A stretch of 64,000 nt of DNA from CAWAYR01 sp050250955 (lineage in GTDB: Bacteria; Acidobacteriota; Vicinamibacteria; Vicinamibacterales; UBA2999). The stretch is taken from positions 496,001 to 560,000 of the forward strand of contig JBFWNR010000001.1 of assembly GCA_050250955.1 (NCBI GenBank), read 5' to 3'. Below the pieces are notes generated by a model. That model was not told where the DNA came from and made no database searches. It worked only from the letters and a program-made list of their open reading frames with translations. Below are positions 1-8,841 of this stretch, piece after piece. Positions within the stretch are counted from its first letter, which is position 1; each line of letters begins with the position of its first letter. The position numbers and the translations under genes are program-made.

Positions 1-666
1 GCCAGCGACCCCGAAACCGTCAAGCCGCCGCGCTTCGACCGGATCGCCGCCAGCGACGTCACCGACACCTGCGCCACGTGCCACAACCGCGGCAACCACG
101 CCCTCTGGCGCGGCAGCCAGCACGAAGCCCGCAACGTGTCGTGCGTGAGCTGCCACAGCGTCCACCAGCCGCGCTCGGCGGAGTTCCAGCTCAAGGCCGT
201 CAACCAGCAGCAGCAGTGCATGACCTGCCACCGCGACAAGGTCGCCAAGCTGGACCGCTCGGGCCACATGCCGGTGCGCGAGGGCAAGATGGAGTGCGCG
301 TCGTGTCACGACCCGCACGGCGCCACCAACGTCCGCCTGCTGAAGGCCGGCAACACGGTGAACGAGTCGTGCGCCAGCTGCCACGCCGACAAGCGCGGGC
401 CGTTCCTGTTCGAGCACGCCGGCATCAGCGGCGACAGCTGCGCGACCTGCCACGATCCGCACGGCTCGAACAACGACCGCATGCTGGTGGCCAAGCTGCC
501 GTTCCTGTGCCAGCGCTGCCACAACCACACCCGGCACCCGTCGACGATTTACGACAACCGGGTCCTGCAGAGCAGCAACCGGCTGTTCGGCCGCAGCTGC
601 GTCACCTGCCACTCGGCCATCCACGGGTCGAACCACCCGTCGGGCGCCACCCTCCTGCGGCAGTGA
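1..666 (+). CDS. DmsE/MtrA-type multiheme c-type cytochrome, C-terminal part (5' end outside window)
   Basis: The frame is open from the first base of the window to TGA at 664-666, so only the C-terminal 221 residues are present. Eight CxxCH heme motifs start at about residues 24, 48, 73, 99, 124, 147, 170 and 200 of the visible part; two are followed by DPHG. This spacing fits the decaheme DmsE/MtrA family, so one or two hemes should lie upstream. Proteins of this family carry electrons across the periplasm and insert into an outer-membrane porin. The next gene, 11 bp downstream, is that porin. Together they would form a porin-cytochrome conduit for extracellular electron exchange. The direction (metal or mineral reduction, or oxidation as in Pio systems) cannot be read from the sequence. 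Confidence 0.9.
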   Translation, partial: ASDPETVKPPRFDRIAASDVTDTCATCHNRGNHALWRGSQHEARNVSCVSCHSVHQPRSAEFQLKAVNQQQQCMTCHRDKVAKLDRSGHMPVREGKMECASCHDPHGATNVRLLKAGNTVNESCASCHADKRGPFLFEHAGISGDSCATCHDPHGSNNDRMLVAKLPFLCQRCHNHTRHPSTIYDNRVLQSSNRLFGRSCVTCHSAIHGSNHPSGATLLRQ

Positions 667-677
667 AGGAGACGACC

Positions 678-2867
678 ATGCGTCACACCTTCGCCATTGC
701 CACCGTCCTGACGCTGCTGGCCGCTGCCGCCGCGGCCCAGACGCCGCCGTCGCTGCCGGTGAGCACCGACCCGGTCGAGCTCGGCCGCAGCGAGCTGAAC
801 GGCCGTATCTACGGCACCGTCGACTTCGGCGCCCGGCTGAACGACATCGACGGCGACGCCGCGCGCTTCCAGCGCTATCGCGACCTGCGCCCCGGGCTCT
901 ACGGCAACAACGCCCTGGTCGGCCGGCGCACCGAGGACTGGAACATCGAGGCGCAGGCGTGGAACATCGGCTACCGCGACCAGCGCTACCAGGTCGGCTT
1001 CCAGCGCGTCGGCCGGCTGACCGCGTCGTTCCTCTGGGACCAGATCCCGCTGTTCTTCAGCCGCGACACCCGGACGCTGTACACCACCACGTCGGCCGGC
1101 GTCTTCCGGATCGAGGACGGCCTGCAGCAGGCCATCCAGGCCGGGGCGGCCACCCTGCGCACCTTCGAGGACCAGGCGGTGCGCTTCGATCTGCGAACGC
1201 TGCGCACGATCGGCCAGGCCGACATCGTCCTCAACGTCGATCGCTCGACCGATGTCGTCGTCCGGGTCACCAACACCACGCGCGAGGGCGCCATCCCCTA
1301 CGGGGGCACCTTCGGGTTCAGCAACGCCGTGGAGATCGCCGCGCCGGTCGACACCCGCACCACCGACATCACGACCGCCATCGAGTGGGCCAACGCCACG
1401 AGCATGGTGCGCGTCGGCTGGGACGGCTCGGCGTTCGACAACGACGTCGAGAGCGTCACCTGGGACAACCCGTTGCGCTTCGGCCCCGATGCCGCCGGCA
1501 GCCCGTCGCAGGGCCGCATGGCGTTGTGGCCGGGCAACTCGCTCAACTACCTGCACGGCACCGGCTCGGTGAGCCTGCCGGCGCGCGGGCGGCTGACCGG
1601 CTACCTGGCGTTGGGCCAGGGGCGCAGCAATCAGGACCTGCTGCCCTTCACCATCAACACCGCAATCGCGCCGGTGCCGCTGTCGCGGGCCACTGCCGAC
1701 GCCACGCAGCAGATGACGATCGGCCAGCTCACCTTCGCGGCCCGGCCGCTGCGCCGCCTGGCGGTGAACGCCAAGTACCGCTACGCCGATGTCGATGTCC
1801 AGACCCCGACGTTCATCCGGCCCGGCGGCACCGTGGTCTACGATGCGTCGTTCCAGGCCACGGCGAGCCCGTCGCACTACTACGGCGTCACCCGCTCGAC
1901 CTTCGACGCCGACGGCGCCTTCCAGATCGTGCCGTCCACGTCGGTGAAGGTCGGCTACAGCCATCTCGCCACCGACTACACCAACCGCCTGTGGGAGAGC
2001 ACGGCGGAGAACGTCTTCCGCGTCTCGGTGGACACCACCGGCCACCAGTACCTGACGCTGCGCGGCCTCTACGAGAACCGCTCGCGCGACGGCGACGGGT
2101 TCGACGCCCACCCCCTCGAAGACGTCGGCGAACTCAGCGGCCTGCGCCACTTCGACATCGCCGATCGCGACCGGCAGCGCCTGACGCTCATCGCCAACGT
2201 GATGCCCGGCAGCATCTTCGGGCTGACCGCGTCGGCCGGCATCGGCCGCGACGAGTACCCGAACAGCGCCCACGGCCTGCAGTCGTTCGACTCCGACCAG
2301 TACTCGGCGGGCATCACCGTGGTGCCGGACGACCGCTACAACCTGACCGCCAGCTACGGCTGGGAGAAGTACCGCTCGCTGCAGCGGTCGCGCAACGCCA
2401 ACTCGGCCGCCGACCAGGCCAACCCGCTGCGCGACTGGACCACCGACTTCACCGGCAAGGTGCGGTTCCTCGAAGCCGTGTTCGACGTCGCCGAGGTGGT
2501 CGAGCGCACCAATCTGCGCCTCTCGGTGGACTGGAACCGATCGAACGACACCTACCTCTACGGGCTGGTCACCGGGTCGCCGCTCGCCGTCCCCGAGCAG
2601 CTGCCGCCGGTGGAGTACGAGCTGCTGCGTTCGGAGGTGGATCTCAGCTACGAGCTGTCGCGCAACCTGCGGCTGGGCGTCGCCTACTGGTTCGACGACT
2701 ACAACGTGCAGGACTTCGCCCTCGGCCCGACCACGCTGTCCGGACTGGCGTTCCCGCCGGTGCAGCCGGGCGGGCCGGTGACCGCGACCAACGCGCTCCT
2801 GCTCGGCTACCTGTACCGGCCCTACACCGCACACGCCGGCTTCGTCCGCATGACCTACCGCTGGTGA
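678..2867 (+). CDS. MtrB/PioB-family outer membrane beta-barrel (decaheme-associated)
   Basis: 729 residues. The start is ATG at 678, preceded by an AAGGAG ribosome site at 667-671. The first 21 residues are a signal peptide ending AAAAAQ. The rest is a long series of alternating, aromatic-rich strands separated by Asp/Gly/Asn loops, ending in an aromatic C-terminus (MTYRW) typical of outer-membrane barrels. The length and the early segment (LNGRIYGTVDFGAR, then a repeated RYRDLRPGLYG-type stretch) match the MtrB/PioB porin family that sheathes a decaheme cytochrome. The gene for such a cytochrome ends just upstream, so the two are probably cotranscribed. I did not see the N-terminal CxxC of Shewanella MtrB. 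The function as a porin partner follows from family and neighbourhood. Confidence 0.85.
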   Translation: MRHTFAIATVLTLLAAAAAAQTPPSLPVSTDPVELGRSELNGRIYGTVDFGARLNDIDGDAARFQRYRDLRPGLYGNNALVGRRTEDWNIEAQAWNIGYRDQRYQVGFQRVGRLTASFLWDQIPLFFSRDTRTLYTTTSAGVFRIEDGLQQAIQAGAATLRTFEDQAVRFDLRTLRTIGQADIVLNVDRSTDVVVRVTNTTREGAIPYGGTFGFSNAVEIAAPVDTRTTDITTAIEWANATSMVRVGWDGSAFDNDVESVTWDNPLRFGPDAAGSPSQGRMALWPGNSLNYLHGTGSVSLPARGRLTGYLALGQGRSNQDLLPFTINTAIAPVPLSRATADATQQMTIGQLTFAARPLRRLAVNAKYRYADVDVQTPTFIRPGGTVVYDASFQATASPSHYYGVTRSTFDADGAFQIVPSTSVKVGYSHLATDYTNRLWESTAENVFRVSVDTTGHQYLTLRGLYENRSRDGDGFDAHPLEDVGELSGLRHFDIADRDRQRLTLIANVMPGSIFGLTASAGIGRDEYPNSAHGLQSFDSDQYSAGITVVPDDRYNLTASYGWEKYRSLQRSRNANSAADQANPLRDWTTDFTGKVRFLEAVFDVAEVVERTNLRLSVDWNRSNDTYLYGLVTGSPLAVPEQLPPVEYELLRSEVDLSYELSRNLRLGVAYWFDDYNVQDFALGPTTLSGLAFPPVQPGGPVTATNALLLGYLYRPYTAHAGFVRMTYRW

Positions 2868-2885
2868 TCGGCCCGCTCGAACGCG

Positions 2886-2914
2886 TTGACTTCGCCGCCG
2901 CCTCGGCGTAGCGT
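2886..2914 (+). promoter_or_regulatory. Candidate sigma-70 promoter for the hydroxyacid oxidase pair
   Basis: TTGACT at 2886-2891 and TAGCGT at 2909-2914 are separated by 17 bp. They lie about 70 bp before the GTG start at 2985, after the porin stop codon. The -10 element is imperfect and the call rests on pattern alone. Confidence 0.35.
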
Positions 2915-2984
2915 CTCGGTCGCACGCCGGCCGGGCGGTCCGGACGGCCGGGGGAGCCGGTGACGGCCGGACGGGGAGGCGATC

Positions 2985-4181
2985 GTGGGGCCGATCGAGC
3001 AGCGGTGGCGGCGCAGTCCGAACCGGCGTGAGGCGCTGGCCAGCCTGGCCGCGCTCGTCGCCGGATCGCCGCTCCTTTCCGCGCAGCGCGACCCGCGGCC
3101 GCGCGGCGATCACCGGCGCATCCCGGGGTTCGCCGAGATGACCTCGGTCTTCGACTTCGAGCCGGTGTTCCACGGCAACGTCCCGCAGACCGTCTACGAC
3201 TACACCGCCCACGGCGCCGATTCGGAAGCCAACATCCGGCGCAACCGCGACGCCTTCGGCTGGGTGGACGTCGTGCCGCGCGCGCCCGTCGATCCGGCGA
3301 CGGTGGACACCCGCACCACCGTGCTGGGCCTGGCGTTGGACTACCCGCTCTTCGTGGCGCCGACGGCGCTGCAGGTGGCGCTGCACCCCGACGGCGAGGT
3401 GGGCATGCACCAGGCGGCCACCACGACCGGGACGCCGTTCATCATCAGCAACAACTCGAGCCAGCCGGCCGAGAAGATCGCCACCTCGTCGAGCGGCCCG
3501 GCGTGGTTCCAGTTCTATCCGCGTCGCAACCTCGACGAGAGCCGCGCCATCCTCGACCGCGTGCAGGGTGCCGGCTGCCAGGCCATCGTCGTCACCGTGG
3601 ACCAGCAGGCGACCTTCTACGAGCGCACCCAGCACCTGCGCAACCTCGGCGGCCGGCCGCGGACGGCGCCGGCCGGGCCGGCCGCGGGCGCGGCGCGCAA
3701 CCGGTACCGCGTGCCGGAGACCCGCCTGTGGTACGAGTGGCGCTACCTGGACCAGATCCGGCCGTTCATCGCCGGGCCGCTGCTGGTCAAGGGCATCCTC
3801 ACCGCCGAGGACGCCCGGCTGTGCCTCGAGCACGGCGCGCAGGGCGTCATCGTGTCGAACCACGGCGGGCGGTCGCTCGACTACGGCCCGTCGACGCTCG
3901 AGGTGCTGCCCGAGATCGTCGCGGCCGTCGGCGGCCGGGTACCGGTTCTGGTCGACAGCGGCTTCCGCCGCGGCGCCGACGTGTTCAAGGCGCTGGCGCT
4001 CGGCGCCGACGCGGTGTGTCTCGGCCGCGCCACCCGCTGGGGCCTGGGTGCCTTCGGCATCCCGGGCGCGCAGAAGGTCATCGAGATGATCCAGGCCGAG
4101 CTGGTCGCGGCCATGGCGGCCGCCGGGCGACGGTCGCTGCAGGAACTGGACGCGTCGGCCGTTCGCGTGAGGTTCACCTAG
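2985..4181 (+). CDS. FMN-dependent alpha-hydroxy acid oxidase/dehydrogenase, exported
   Basis: 398 residues, GTG start at 2985 with a GGGGAGG ribosome site at 2973-2979. The N-terminus (RREALASLAALVAGSPLL) resembles a Tat or Sec leader. The body has the hallmarks of the glycolate oxidase / L-lactate dehydrogenase family: VYDYTAHGADSE near residue 65, PTALQ, the SNNSSQ segment, WFQFYP and VTVDQQ. LVKG contributes the FMN Lys, SNHGGR has the catalytic base His at about 293, and DSGFRRGADV is followed by the phosphate-binding Gly segment. All expected active-site positions appear intact, so oxidation of an L-2-hydroxy acid such as lactate is likely; the exact substrate is not readable. A shorter homologue begins 2 bp after the stop codon. 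Confidence 0.88.
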   Translation: MGPIEQRWRRSPNRREALASLAALVAGSPLLSAQRDPRPRGDHRRIPGFAEMTSVFDFEPVFHGNVPQTVYDYTAHGADSEANIRRNRDAFGWVDVVPRAPVDPATVDTRTTVLGLALDYPLFVAPTALQVALHPDGEVGMHQAATTTGTPFIISNNSSQPAEKIATSSSGPAWFQFYPRRNLDESRAILDRVQGAGCQAIVVTVDQQATFYERTQHLRNLGGRPRTAPAGPAAGAARNRYRVPETRLWYEWRYLDQIRPFIAGPLLVKGILTAEDARLCLEHGAQGVIVSNHGGRSLDYGPSTLEVLPEIVAAVGGRVPVLVDSGFRRGADVFKALALGADAVCLGRATRWGLGAFGIPGAQKVIEMIQAELVAAMAAAGRRSLQELDASAVRVRFT

Positions 4182-4183
4182 CC

Positions 4184-5164
4184 ATGCGCCAGGCCCGTCG
4201 CGACCTCACGGCCCGCGTCGCCCCGCGCGACGAGCTGGTCAACGTCCCCGAGTTCGAAGCCGAAGCCGGGCGCGTGCTCGCCGCCGACGTGTTCCGCCTG
4301 GTGTCCGGCGGCGACCGCGAGACCTACGAGCGGATCACGTTCCGGCCGCGAATGATGGTGCCCTGTCTCGATCTCGACCTGTCGCTCGACCTCGTCGGCC
4401 TGTCGCTCTTCGCGCCGATCGTGGTCGGGCCGGTGGCCGAGCAGCAGCGGTTCCACCCCGATGGGGAGCTGGCCACCGTGCGCGGCGCCGGCGCCGGCAA
4501 GGCCGCGGTCGTCGTCAGCGGCCGGTCGTCCCAGCCGGTGGCCGCGATCTGCGAGGCCGCGACCACCCCGATCCTGTTCCAGGTGTTCGCGACCGATGGC
4601 GGCGACAGAGCCAGGGCCCAGGCCGTCGAGGCCGAGCGGGCCGGCGCCAAGGCCATCGTCGTCACCGTGGATGCCCCGGACGGCGGCGGGCGCCGCCCGC
4701 GCGCCGACTGGAGTGCCGTCGAGGCCGTGCGCACCGCCGTCGCCGTGCCGGTCGTCGCCAAGGGGGTGGTGACACCCGTCGACGCCACCACCGCCGTCAG
4801 CCGCGGCGCCCGGGCGATCGTCGTCTCGAACTACGGCGCCGCGGGCGCGCCGGGCGCCCCGTCGCCGCTCGAGGCCGTGGCGCCGATCGTCAAGGCCGTC
4901 GGGCCGGACGTCCCGGTGCTCGTCGATGGCGGCATCCGCCGCGGCACCGACGTCATGAAGGCGCTGGCGCTCGGCGCCCGTGCCGTGCTGGTCGCCCGCC
5001 CGGCGATGTGGGGCCTGGCGGCCTACGGCGCCGACGGCGTGCAGACCGTGGTCGAGTTGCTGCAGACCGAGTTGGCGCGGGTGATGGGGTGCTGCGGCAC
5101 GCCGCGCCTCGCGGCCATCACCAGCAACCACGTGCGCGTGCACGGGGCACCGCCCGCGGCATGA
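4184..5164 (+). CDS. Short FMN hydroxyacid-oxidase-family protein lacking the catalytic His
   Basis: 326 residues, starting 2 bp after the previous stop, so translationally linked to the complete oxidase. It keeps the fold markers: a VFRLVSGGDRETYER opening, APIVVGP, GRSSQPV, ILFQVF, VTVDAPD, VAKG, VLVDGGIRRGTDVMKALALGARAV and a VELLQTEL tail. It has no signal peptide and is about 70 residues shorter than its neighbour, mainly around the substrate loop. The SNHGGR motif that supplies the catalytic base is SNYGAAG here (Tyr at about 217), so both the His and the following Arg are missing. It is unlikely to oxidise 2-hydroxy acids by the usual mechanism. It could be a pseudoenzyme partner or have another FMN-dependent role. 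Confidence 0.8.
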   Translation: MRQARRDLTARVAPRDELVNVPEFEAEAGRVLAADVFRLVSGGDRETYERITFRPRMMVPCLDLDLSLDLVGLSLFAPIVVGPVAEQQRFHPDGELATVRGAGAGKAAVVVSGRSSQPVAAICEAATTPILFQVFATDGGDRARAQAVEAERAGAKAIVVTVDAPDGGGRRPRADWSAVEAVRTAVAVPVVAKGVVTPVDATTAVSRGARAIVVSNYGAAGAPGAPSPLEAVAPIVKAVGPDVPVLVDGGIRRGTDVMKALALGARAVLVARPAMWGLAAYGADGVQTVVELLQTELARVMGCCGTPRLAAITSNHVRVHGAPPAA

Positions 5165-5180
5165 GAGCGGCTGGCCGCTC
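5165..5180. terminator. Hairpin between convergent genes
   Basis: A perfect inverted repeat, GAGCGGC-TG-GCCGCTC, fills the 17 bp between the stop codons of two convergent genes. It has no T-run on either side, so it is a plausible bidirectional terminator but not a classical one. Confidence 0.45.
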
Positions 5181-5181
5181 G

Positions 5182-6183
5182 TCACCACGGACCGGCGCGC
5201 TTGGTGAACGCCCGGCCCTTGTCGGCCGCCGCCGTGTCCCCACCCGTACAGATCATCACGCCGTCCTTGATCTGATCGACGACGTTGGCTTCAGTGCAGG
5301 CATTGAGGAACCTGATGCCCGCCGCCTTGGTGGCGTCGAGGACACGGCGCCGCACCGCGGCCATCACCGGATGCGCCTCGCCGCCGCCCTGGTAGGTGCC
5401 GGGACGGCCGAGCAGGTAGAAGCCGTGGTCGCCGGGCCCCCATTCTGCAAACGCGATCCCGGGGACGCGGACCGACGTCTCGACGTTGGCGTCAGCCCGC
5501 GGGTTCTCGATCTTCAGGCCGAACAGCAGCTCGCCGTCCGGGTTGAGCGGCCACGGATCGGCCAGGCGCATGTACTCCTGCGCCGACAGGCCCCAGATCC
5601 CCGAGGCGTATGCCTGCGAGCCGTTGCCGCGGGTGCCCTGCGCGAGGCCGTCCACGCGCGGCGCGAACGGGTAGCGGGCCGCCTCGATCATCAGCCGCGC
5701 CGCCTCGGGGCTCTCGGCGTTGCAGAGCAGGATGCCGTGCACGCCGGCGGCCAGCGCCTGCTGGATCATCCACGCGTTGGCGCGCACGGCGTCGGTGGTG
5801 CCCGAGATCGGCAGGGTGACGATCACCGGCGGCGTCCTGTGGCCGGTGCGGGTCGGCCCGGCCTCGGCCAGCCCGCGCATGAATTCGCGCAGCTCCTTGA
5901 AGTCGAGCGGCCCGTGCTCCATCTCGTAGGTGATGTAGTCGGCCTTGGTGGCGGCCATCTCCCGGCCCTTCTCGTAGCCACCGCCGCTGATTTGCGCGTA
6001 GTACACCGGCTGGCCGGCCAGCCACAGGTCGATCACGCGGTTGACGTGCGGGCCGGTCCGCGTGGTCTTCGCCGGCATCTCCGGGAGCGGCGCCGCCGCT
6101 GGCGCCGGGGGCTGGTCGGCGGCCACGGCCACGGCCAGCGCGACGACGACGACCACGGTCGGCAGGATCGGTCCTCTCAGCAT
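5182..6183 (-). CDS. Exported HpcH/HpaI-family aldolase
   Basis: 333 residues. The start is ATG at 6183 with GGGAGG 6 bp upstream, which is better supported than an in-frame start further out. A signal peptide (PTVVVVVALAVAVAADQ) spans about residues 6-24. The domain shows the family segments YEMEHGP, KIENPRAD with the metal-ligand Glu, and AFAEWGPGDHGFYLLG with the metal-ligand Asp in GPGD. Cytoplasmic members cleave 2-keto-3-deoxy acids or 4-hydroxy-2-oxo diacids to pyruvate or a related keto acid. An exported form is unusual, though exported enzymes are common in this window. The C-terminus has several Cys residues (NACTEAN, MICTGGD). The substrate is unknown. Confidence 0.8.
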   Translation of the reverse strand: MLRGPILPTVVVVVALAVAVAADQPPAPAAAPLPEMPAKTTRTGPHVNRVIDLWLAGQPVYYAQISGGGYEKGREMAATKADYITYEMEHGPLDFKELREFMRGLAEAGPTRTGHRTPPVIVTLPISGTTDAVRANAWMIQQALAAGVHGILLCNAESPEAARLMIEAARYPFAPRVDGLAQGTRGNGSQAYASGIWGLSAQEYMRLADPWPLNPDGELLFGLKIENPRADANVETSVRVPGIAFAEWGPGDHGFYLLGRPGTYQGGGEAHPVMAAVRRRVLDATKAAGIRFLNACTEANVVDQIKDGVMICTGGDTAAADKGRAFTKRAGPW

Positions 6184-6283
6184 GGCGCCCTCCCGGTGAC
6201 AGGTCCGGAAACGCCGCCATGATGGCACGGCAGCCGGCCGGCGCGGCGGGCGTCGGTCCCGCCGCGCCGTCGCGTCGGTGCGG

Positions 6284-6433
6284 TCAGGCGGCGCCCGGCT
6301 TCACCGCGACCATCTGCTGACCGCAGCAGATCTCCGAGTGCGGCATACCCTCGGGACACGGGCAGGCCTTCTCGTAAACCAGGGTCGCCCCGCATTTCTG
6401 ACAGGTGTAGCGGTCACCAGCGTTCCTCGGCAT
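6284..6433 (-). CDS. Small Cys-rich (zinc-ribbon or metallothionein-like) protein, 49 aa
   Basis: A 49-residue gene whose ATG at 6433 lies 12 bp after the stop of the TonB receptor, with AGGGAGG just ahead of it. It has six Cys: C11 and C14 (YTCQKCG), C24 and C26 (ACPCP), C36 and C37 (EICCGQQM), plus His32 and Met residues. The first CxxC pair looks like half a zinc ribbon. The CPC and CC pairs look like thiolate metal binding, as in small copper or zinc chaperones. Its position straight after a copper-type TonB receptor suggests a metal-handling partner. I do not recognise a named family. Confidence 0.7.
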   Translation of the reverse strand: MPRNAGDRYTCQKCGATLVYEKACPCPEGMPHSEICCGQQMVAVKPGAA

Positions 6434-6445
6434 CACGTCCTCCCT

Positions 6446-8743
6446 TCAGAACTTCCACGACAGGTTGGTAAACAGGTTCCGGCCCGGTTCGGCCACGCGC
6501 CGGCCCGAGCGGAACGGATCGCGCTGGAACGACAAGTGCTCCACGAAGTAGGTGTCGAGCAGGTTGGCGACGCCGAGGGCCAGCGACAGCCGGCCGTGGC
6601 GCAGGCCGGCGGTGAGGTTGGCGACGCGGTAGGCCGGCGTGGTCGCCTCGCCGAGGCCGCGGTCGACGCGGGTCTGCGCGGCGCTGCCGACGCCCTCGAG
6701 TTCGGCGAACCACCGCCCGTCGTCGGCGCGCACGCGGGCCCGCACCCGCAGCGGCGGCGTCTCGGCCAGGTCGCGGCTGGTCACGCCGAGCTCGGCGCGC
6801 GGCGTCATCGTGCCGCGCACGTAGGACACGTCGGCCGACACCGACACCGGCCGGCGCACGGTGAACGAGCCGCTCGCCTCGACGCCGCGCTGCACGGCGT
6901 CGACGTTCACGTAGGACCGGGCCGCGGCGTTCATCACGCCCGGCACCATCGTCACCCGTCGCGCCATGTAGACGGCGATGTAATCGTCGATGCGATTCAC
7001 GTAGGCGTTGGCGGTGAGCGTGGCGCGCGGTCGCTGCACCGTGACCGACACGTCCACGCCGGTGTTGCGGGCCGGGGCCAGGTCGGGGTTGCCAACCCAG
7101 TCGCTGCCCATCCGGCGCAGCGAGAAGTAGCGCTCGTTGGCCTCGGCGACGCGGGCGGTGTGGCCGAGCGAGGCGGCGAGGACGACGCTCGACGCCGCCT
7201 GCCACGACACCTTGGCCCGGCCCGACGGCAGCAGGTCGGTCCGCGACGTTGCGGCGCTGCCGTGGTAGGCGGTGTACAGCGCCACGCCCGCCTTGGAGGG
7301 ATCGGCGGCGGTCGCCACCCGATCGAGCCGCGCCCCCAGGTCGAGTGACACCGTGTCGCCGAGCGGCCGGGCGTGTTCGGCGAACAGCCCGACGGCGTCG
7401 ATGTCGACGTCGGGGATCGAGTACTGCGGCGCATAGGCGCCCATGCCGGCCATCATCGTCTCGGTGTTCCAGTTGCGGCGGTAGGCTTCGCCGCCGAGCG
7501 TGGTCGCGCCCATGGCGAGTTCGACGCGCCCGCCGGCCGTGAGCGTCGAGGCGTCGGTGGCCATCGAGTAGGTCCGCGGCGCCGACGACGACGACGTGCG
7601 GTAGGCATCGGTCATCCAGTGGTCGACCCGCGACCAGGTGATCTGGGCCTTGACGCCGCTCAGCCGTCCGACGGCGGGCGCCTGGTAGCTGAGCGCGGCC
7701 CGGTCGGCGTCGTCGTAGATCGCGTCCATCAGCAGGTAGGGGTAGAGGATGTGGTCGGTCCGCTGGCGGGTGTAGCTGGCCTCGACCTGGTGGCCGGCCG
7801 TCGGCGTCCACGCCGTGCGGCCCCACAGGGTCGCCGCCCGGAACGCGTCGCTGTCGGCCGCGTCGGCGCGATAGCCGACCCCGTCGGTGAACGGGCGGCC
7901 ACGGCCGTCGCGATATGGCGCCGACTGCCGATAGGACGTCCCGGCCAGCGCCGACAGCCGGGCTCCGCCGTAGGACCCGGTGACCGACGGGTTCACGAAC
8001 CCATAAGAGCCGACGCCCAGCGTCGTCGTCGCGTGCCAGCCAGTCTCCGGCCGGCGGGTGACGACGTTGACGACGCCGCCGAGGCTGCCCTGGTAGCGCA
8101 CGTCGAACGGCCCCTTGCCGACGTCGACGCGCTCGACCTCGGAGAAGTCGACGTGGAAGGCCGGCGGATCCATGTGATTCGGGCAGGCGCCGTAGACCCG
8201 CTGGCCGTCGATGAGCACGTTGAGATCGCGGCTCTGCAGCCCGCGCACGACCACATCGCTGGCGATGCCGCCCTTGCGCAGCTTCCACAGCCCCGACTCG
8301 TCGGCGAGCAGTTCGCCGACGTCACGGGCCGGGCTCTCGCGCACCTGGGTGGCTTCGACGCTCTCGCGCGGCACCGCCGCCGACACCGTCACGACCTCGC
8401 GGACCGCCATCGGTTCGAGCACCACCGCGACCCGGGCATCGTCGCCGGCGGCGATGACCACATCGGGGATGACCTGCGGCGTGAGACCCGGAAAGTCGAT
8501 GCGGAGGGTGTAGGTGCCGGGAGACAGCCGGTCGAGGACGAAGGCGCCGAGCGCGTCGCTCGTGCCGCGGGTCTCGCGGGCCGACCGGCGATCGACGAGG
8601 GTGAGCGTGGCGTGCGGCAGCCGCGCGCCGTCACTGGACGACACGGTGCCGGAGAGCCGGCCGGTCACGGGCTGGGCCGTGGCCACGGCGGCGACGAACG
8701 CGAAGAGCACGACGAACGCGGACAGACGGGAGACGTGCGACAT
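6446..8743 (-). CDS. TonB-dependent receptor, OprC/NosA copper-receptor type
   Basis: 765 residues, ATG at 8743, signal peptide ending ATAQ near residue 24. Residues about 25-105 form a carboxypeptidase-regulatory-like beta domain (GRLSGTVSSSDGARLPHATL). The plug follows at about 110-240, with VVVRGLQSRDLNVLIDGQRVYGACPNHMDPP. The CPNHM stretch (C187, M191) reproduces the CxxxM ligand pair that binds copper in Pseudomonas OprC. The rest is a 22-strand-type barrel ending in LFTNLSWKF. The partner HxM motif of OprC is not obvious here. It probably imports copper or another soft metal. It is flanked by a small secreted Cys/Met/His protein upstream and a Cys-rich protein downstream on the same strand. 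Confidence 0.85.
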   Translation of the reverse strand: MSHVSRLSAFVVLFAFVAAVATAQPVTGRLSGTVSSSDGARLPHATLTLVDRRSARETRGTSDALGAFVLDRLSPGTYTLRIDFPGLTPQVIPDVVIAAGDDARVAVVLEPMAVREVVTVSAAVPRESVEATQVRESPARDVGELLADESGLWKLRKGGIASDVVVRGLQSRDLNVLIDGQRVYGACPNHMDPPAFHVDFSEVERVDVGKGPFDVRYQGSLGGVVNVVTRRPETGWHATTTLGVGSYGFVNPSVTGSYGGARLSALAGTSYRQSAPYRDGRGRPFTDGVGYRADAADSDAFRAATLWGRTAWTPTAGHQVEASYTRQRTDHILYPYLLMDAIYDDADRAALSYQAPAVGRLSGVKAQITWSRVDHWMTDAYRTSSSSAPRTYSMATDASTLTAGGRVELAMGATTLGGEAYRRNWNTETMMAGMGAYAPQYSIPDVDIDAVGLFAEHARPLGDTVSLDLGARLDRVATAADPSKAGVALYTAYHGSAATSRTDLLPSGRAKVSWQAASSVVLAASLGHTARVAEANERYFSLRRMGSDWVGNPDLAPARNTGVDVSVTVQRPRATLTANAYVNRIDDYIAVYMARRVTMVPGVMNAAARSYVNVDAVQRGVEASGSFTVRRPVSVSADVSYVRGTMTPRAELGVTSRDLAETPPLRVRARVRADDGRWFAELEGVGSAAQTRVDRGLGEATTPAYRVANLTAGLRHGRLSLALGVANLLDTYFVEHLSFQRDPFRSGRRVAEPGRNLFTNLSWKF

Positions 8744-8841
8744 GATCGAGCCTTTCCAGACGACGGCCTGCCGAACCGGACGAGCGCCCGCACCCGCCGG
8801 CGCGCGAGGCGGGGCGACGGGAGCAGGTGCACGGGGGTGGT

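Noticed and set aside
549..3863. A 1104-codon open frame on the minus strand across the porin and oxidase genes
   Set aside because: Its translation is Arg/Ala/Val/Gly-rich low-complexity sequence with no domain, and it lies antisense to clearly real genes; long shadow frames are expected at this GC content.
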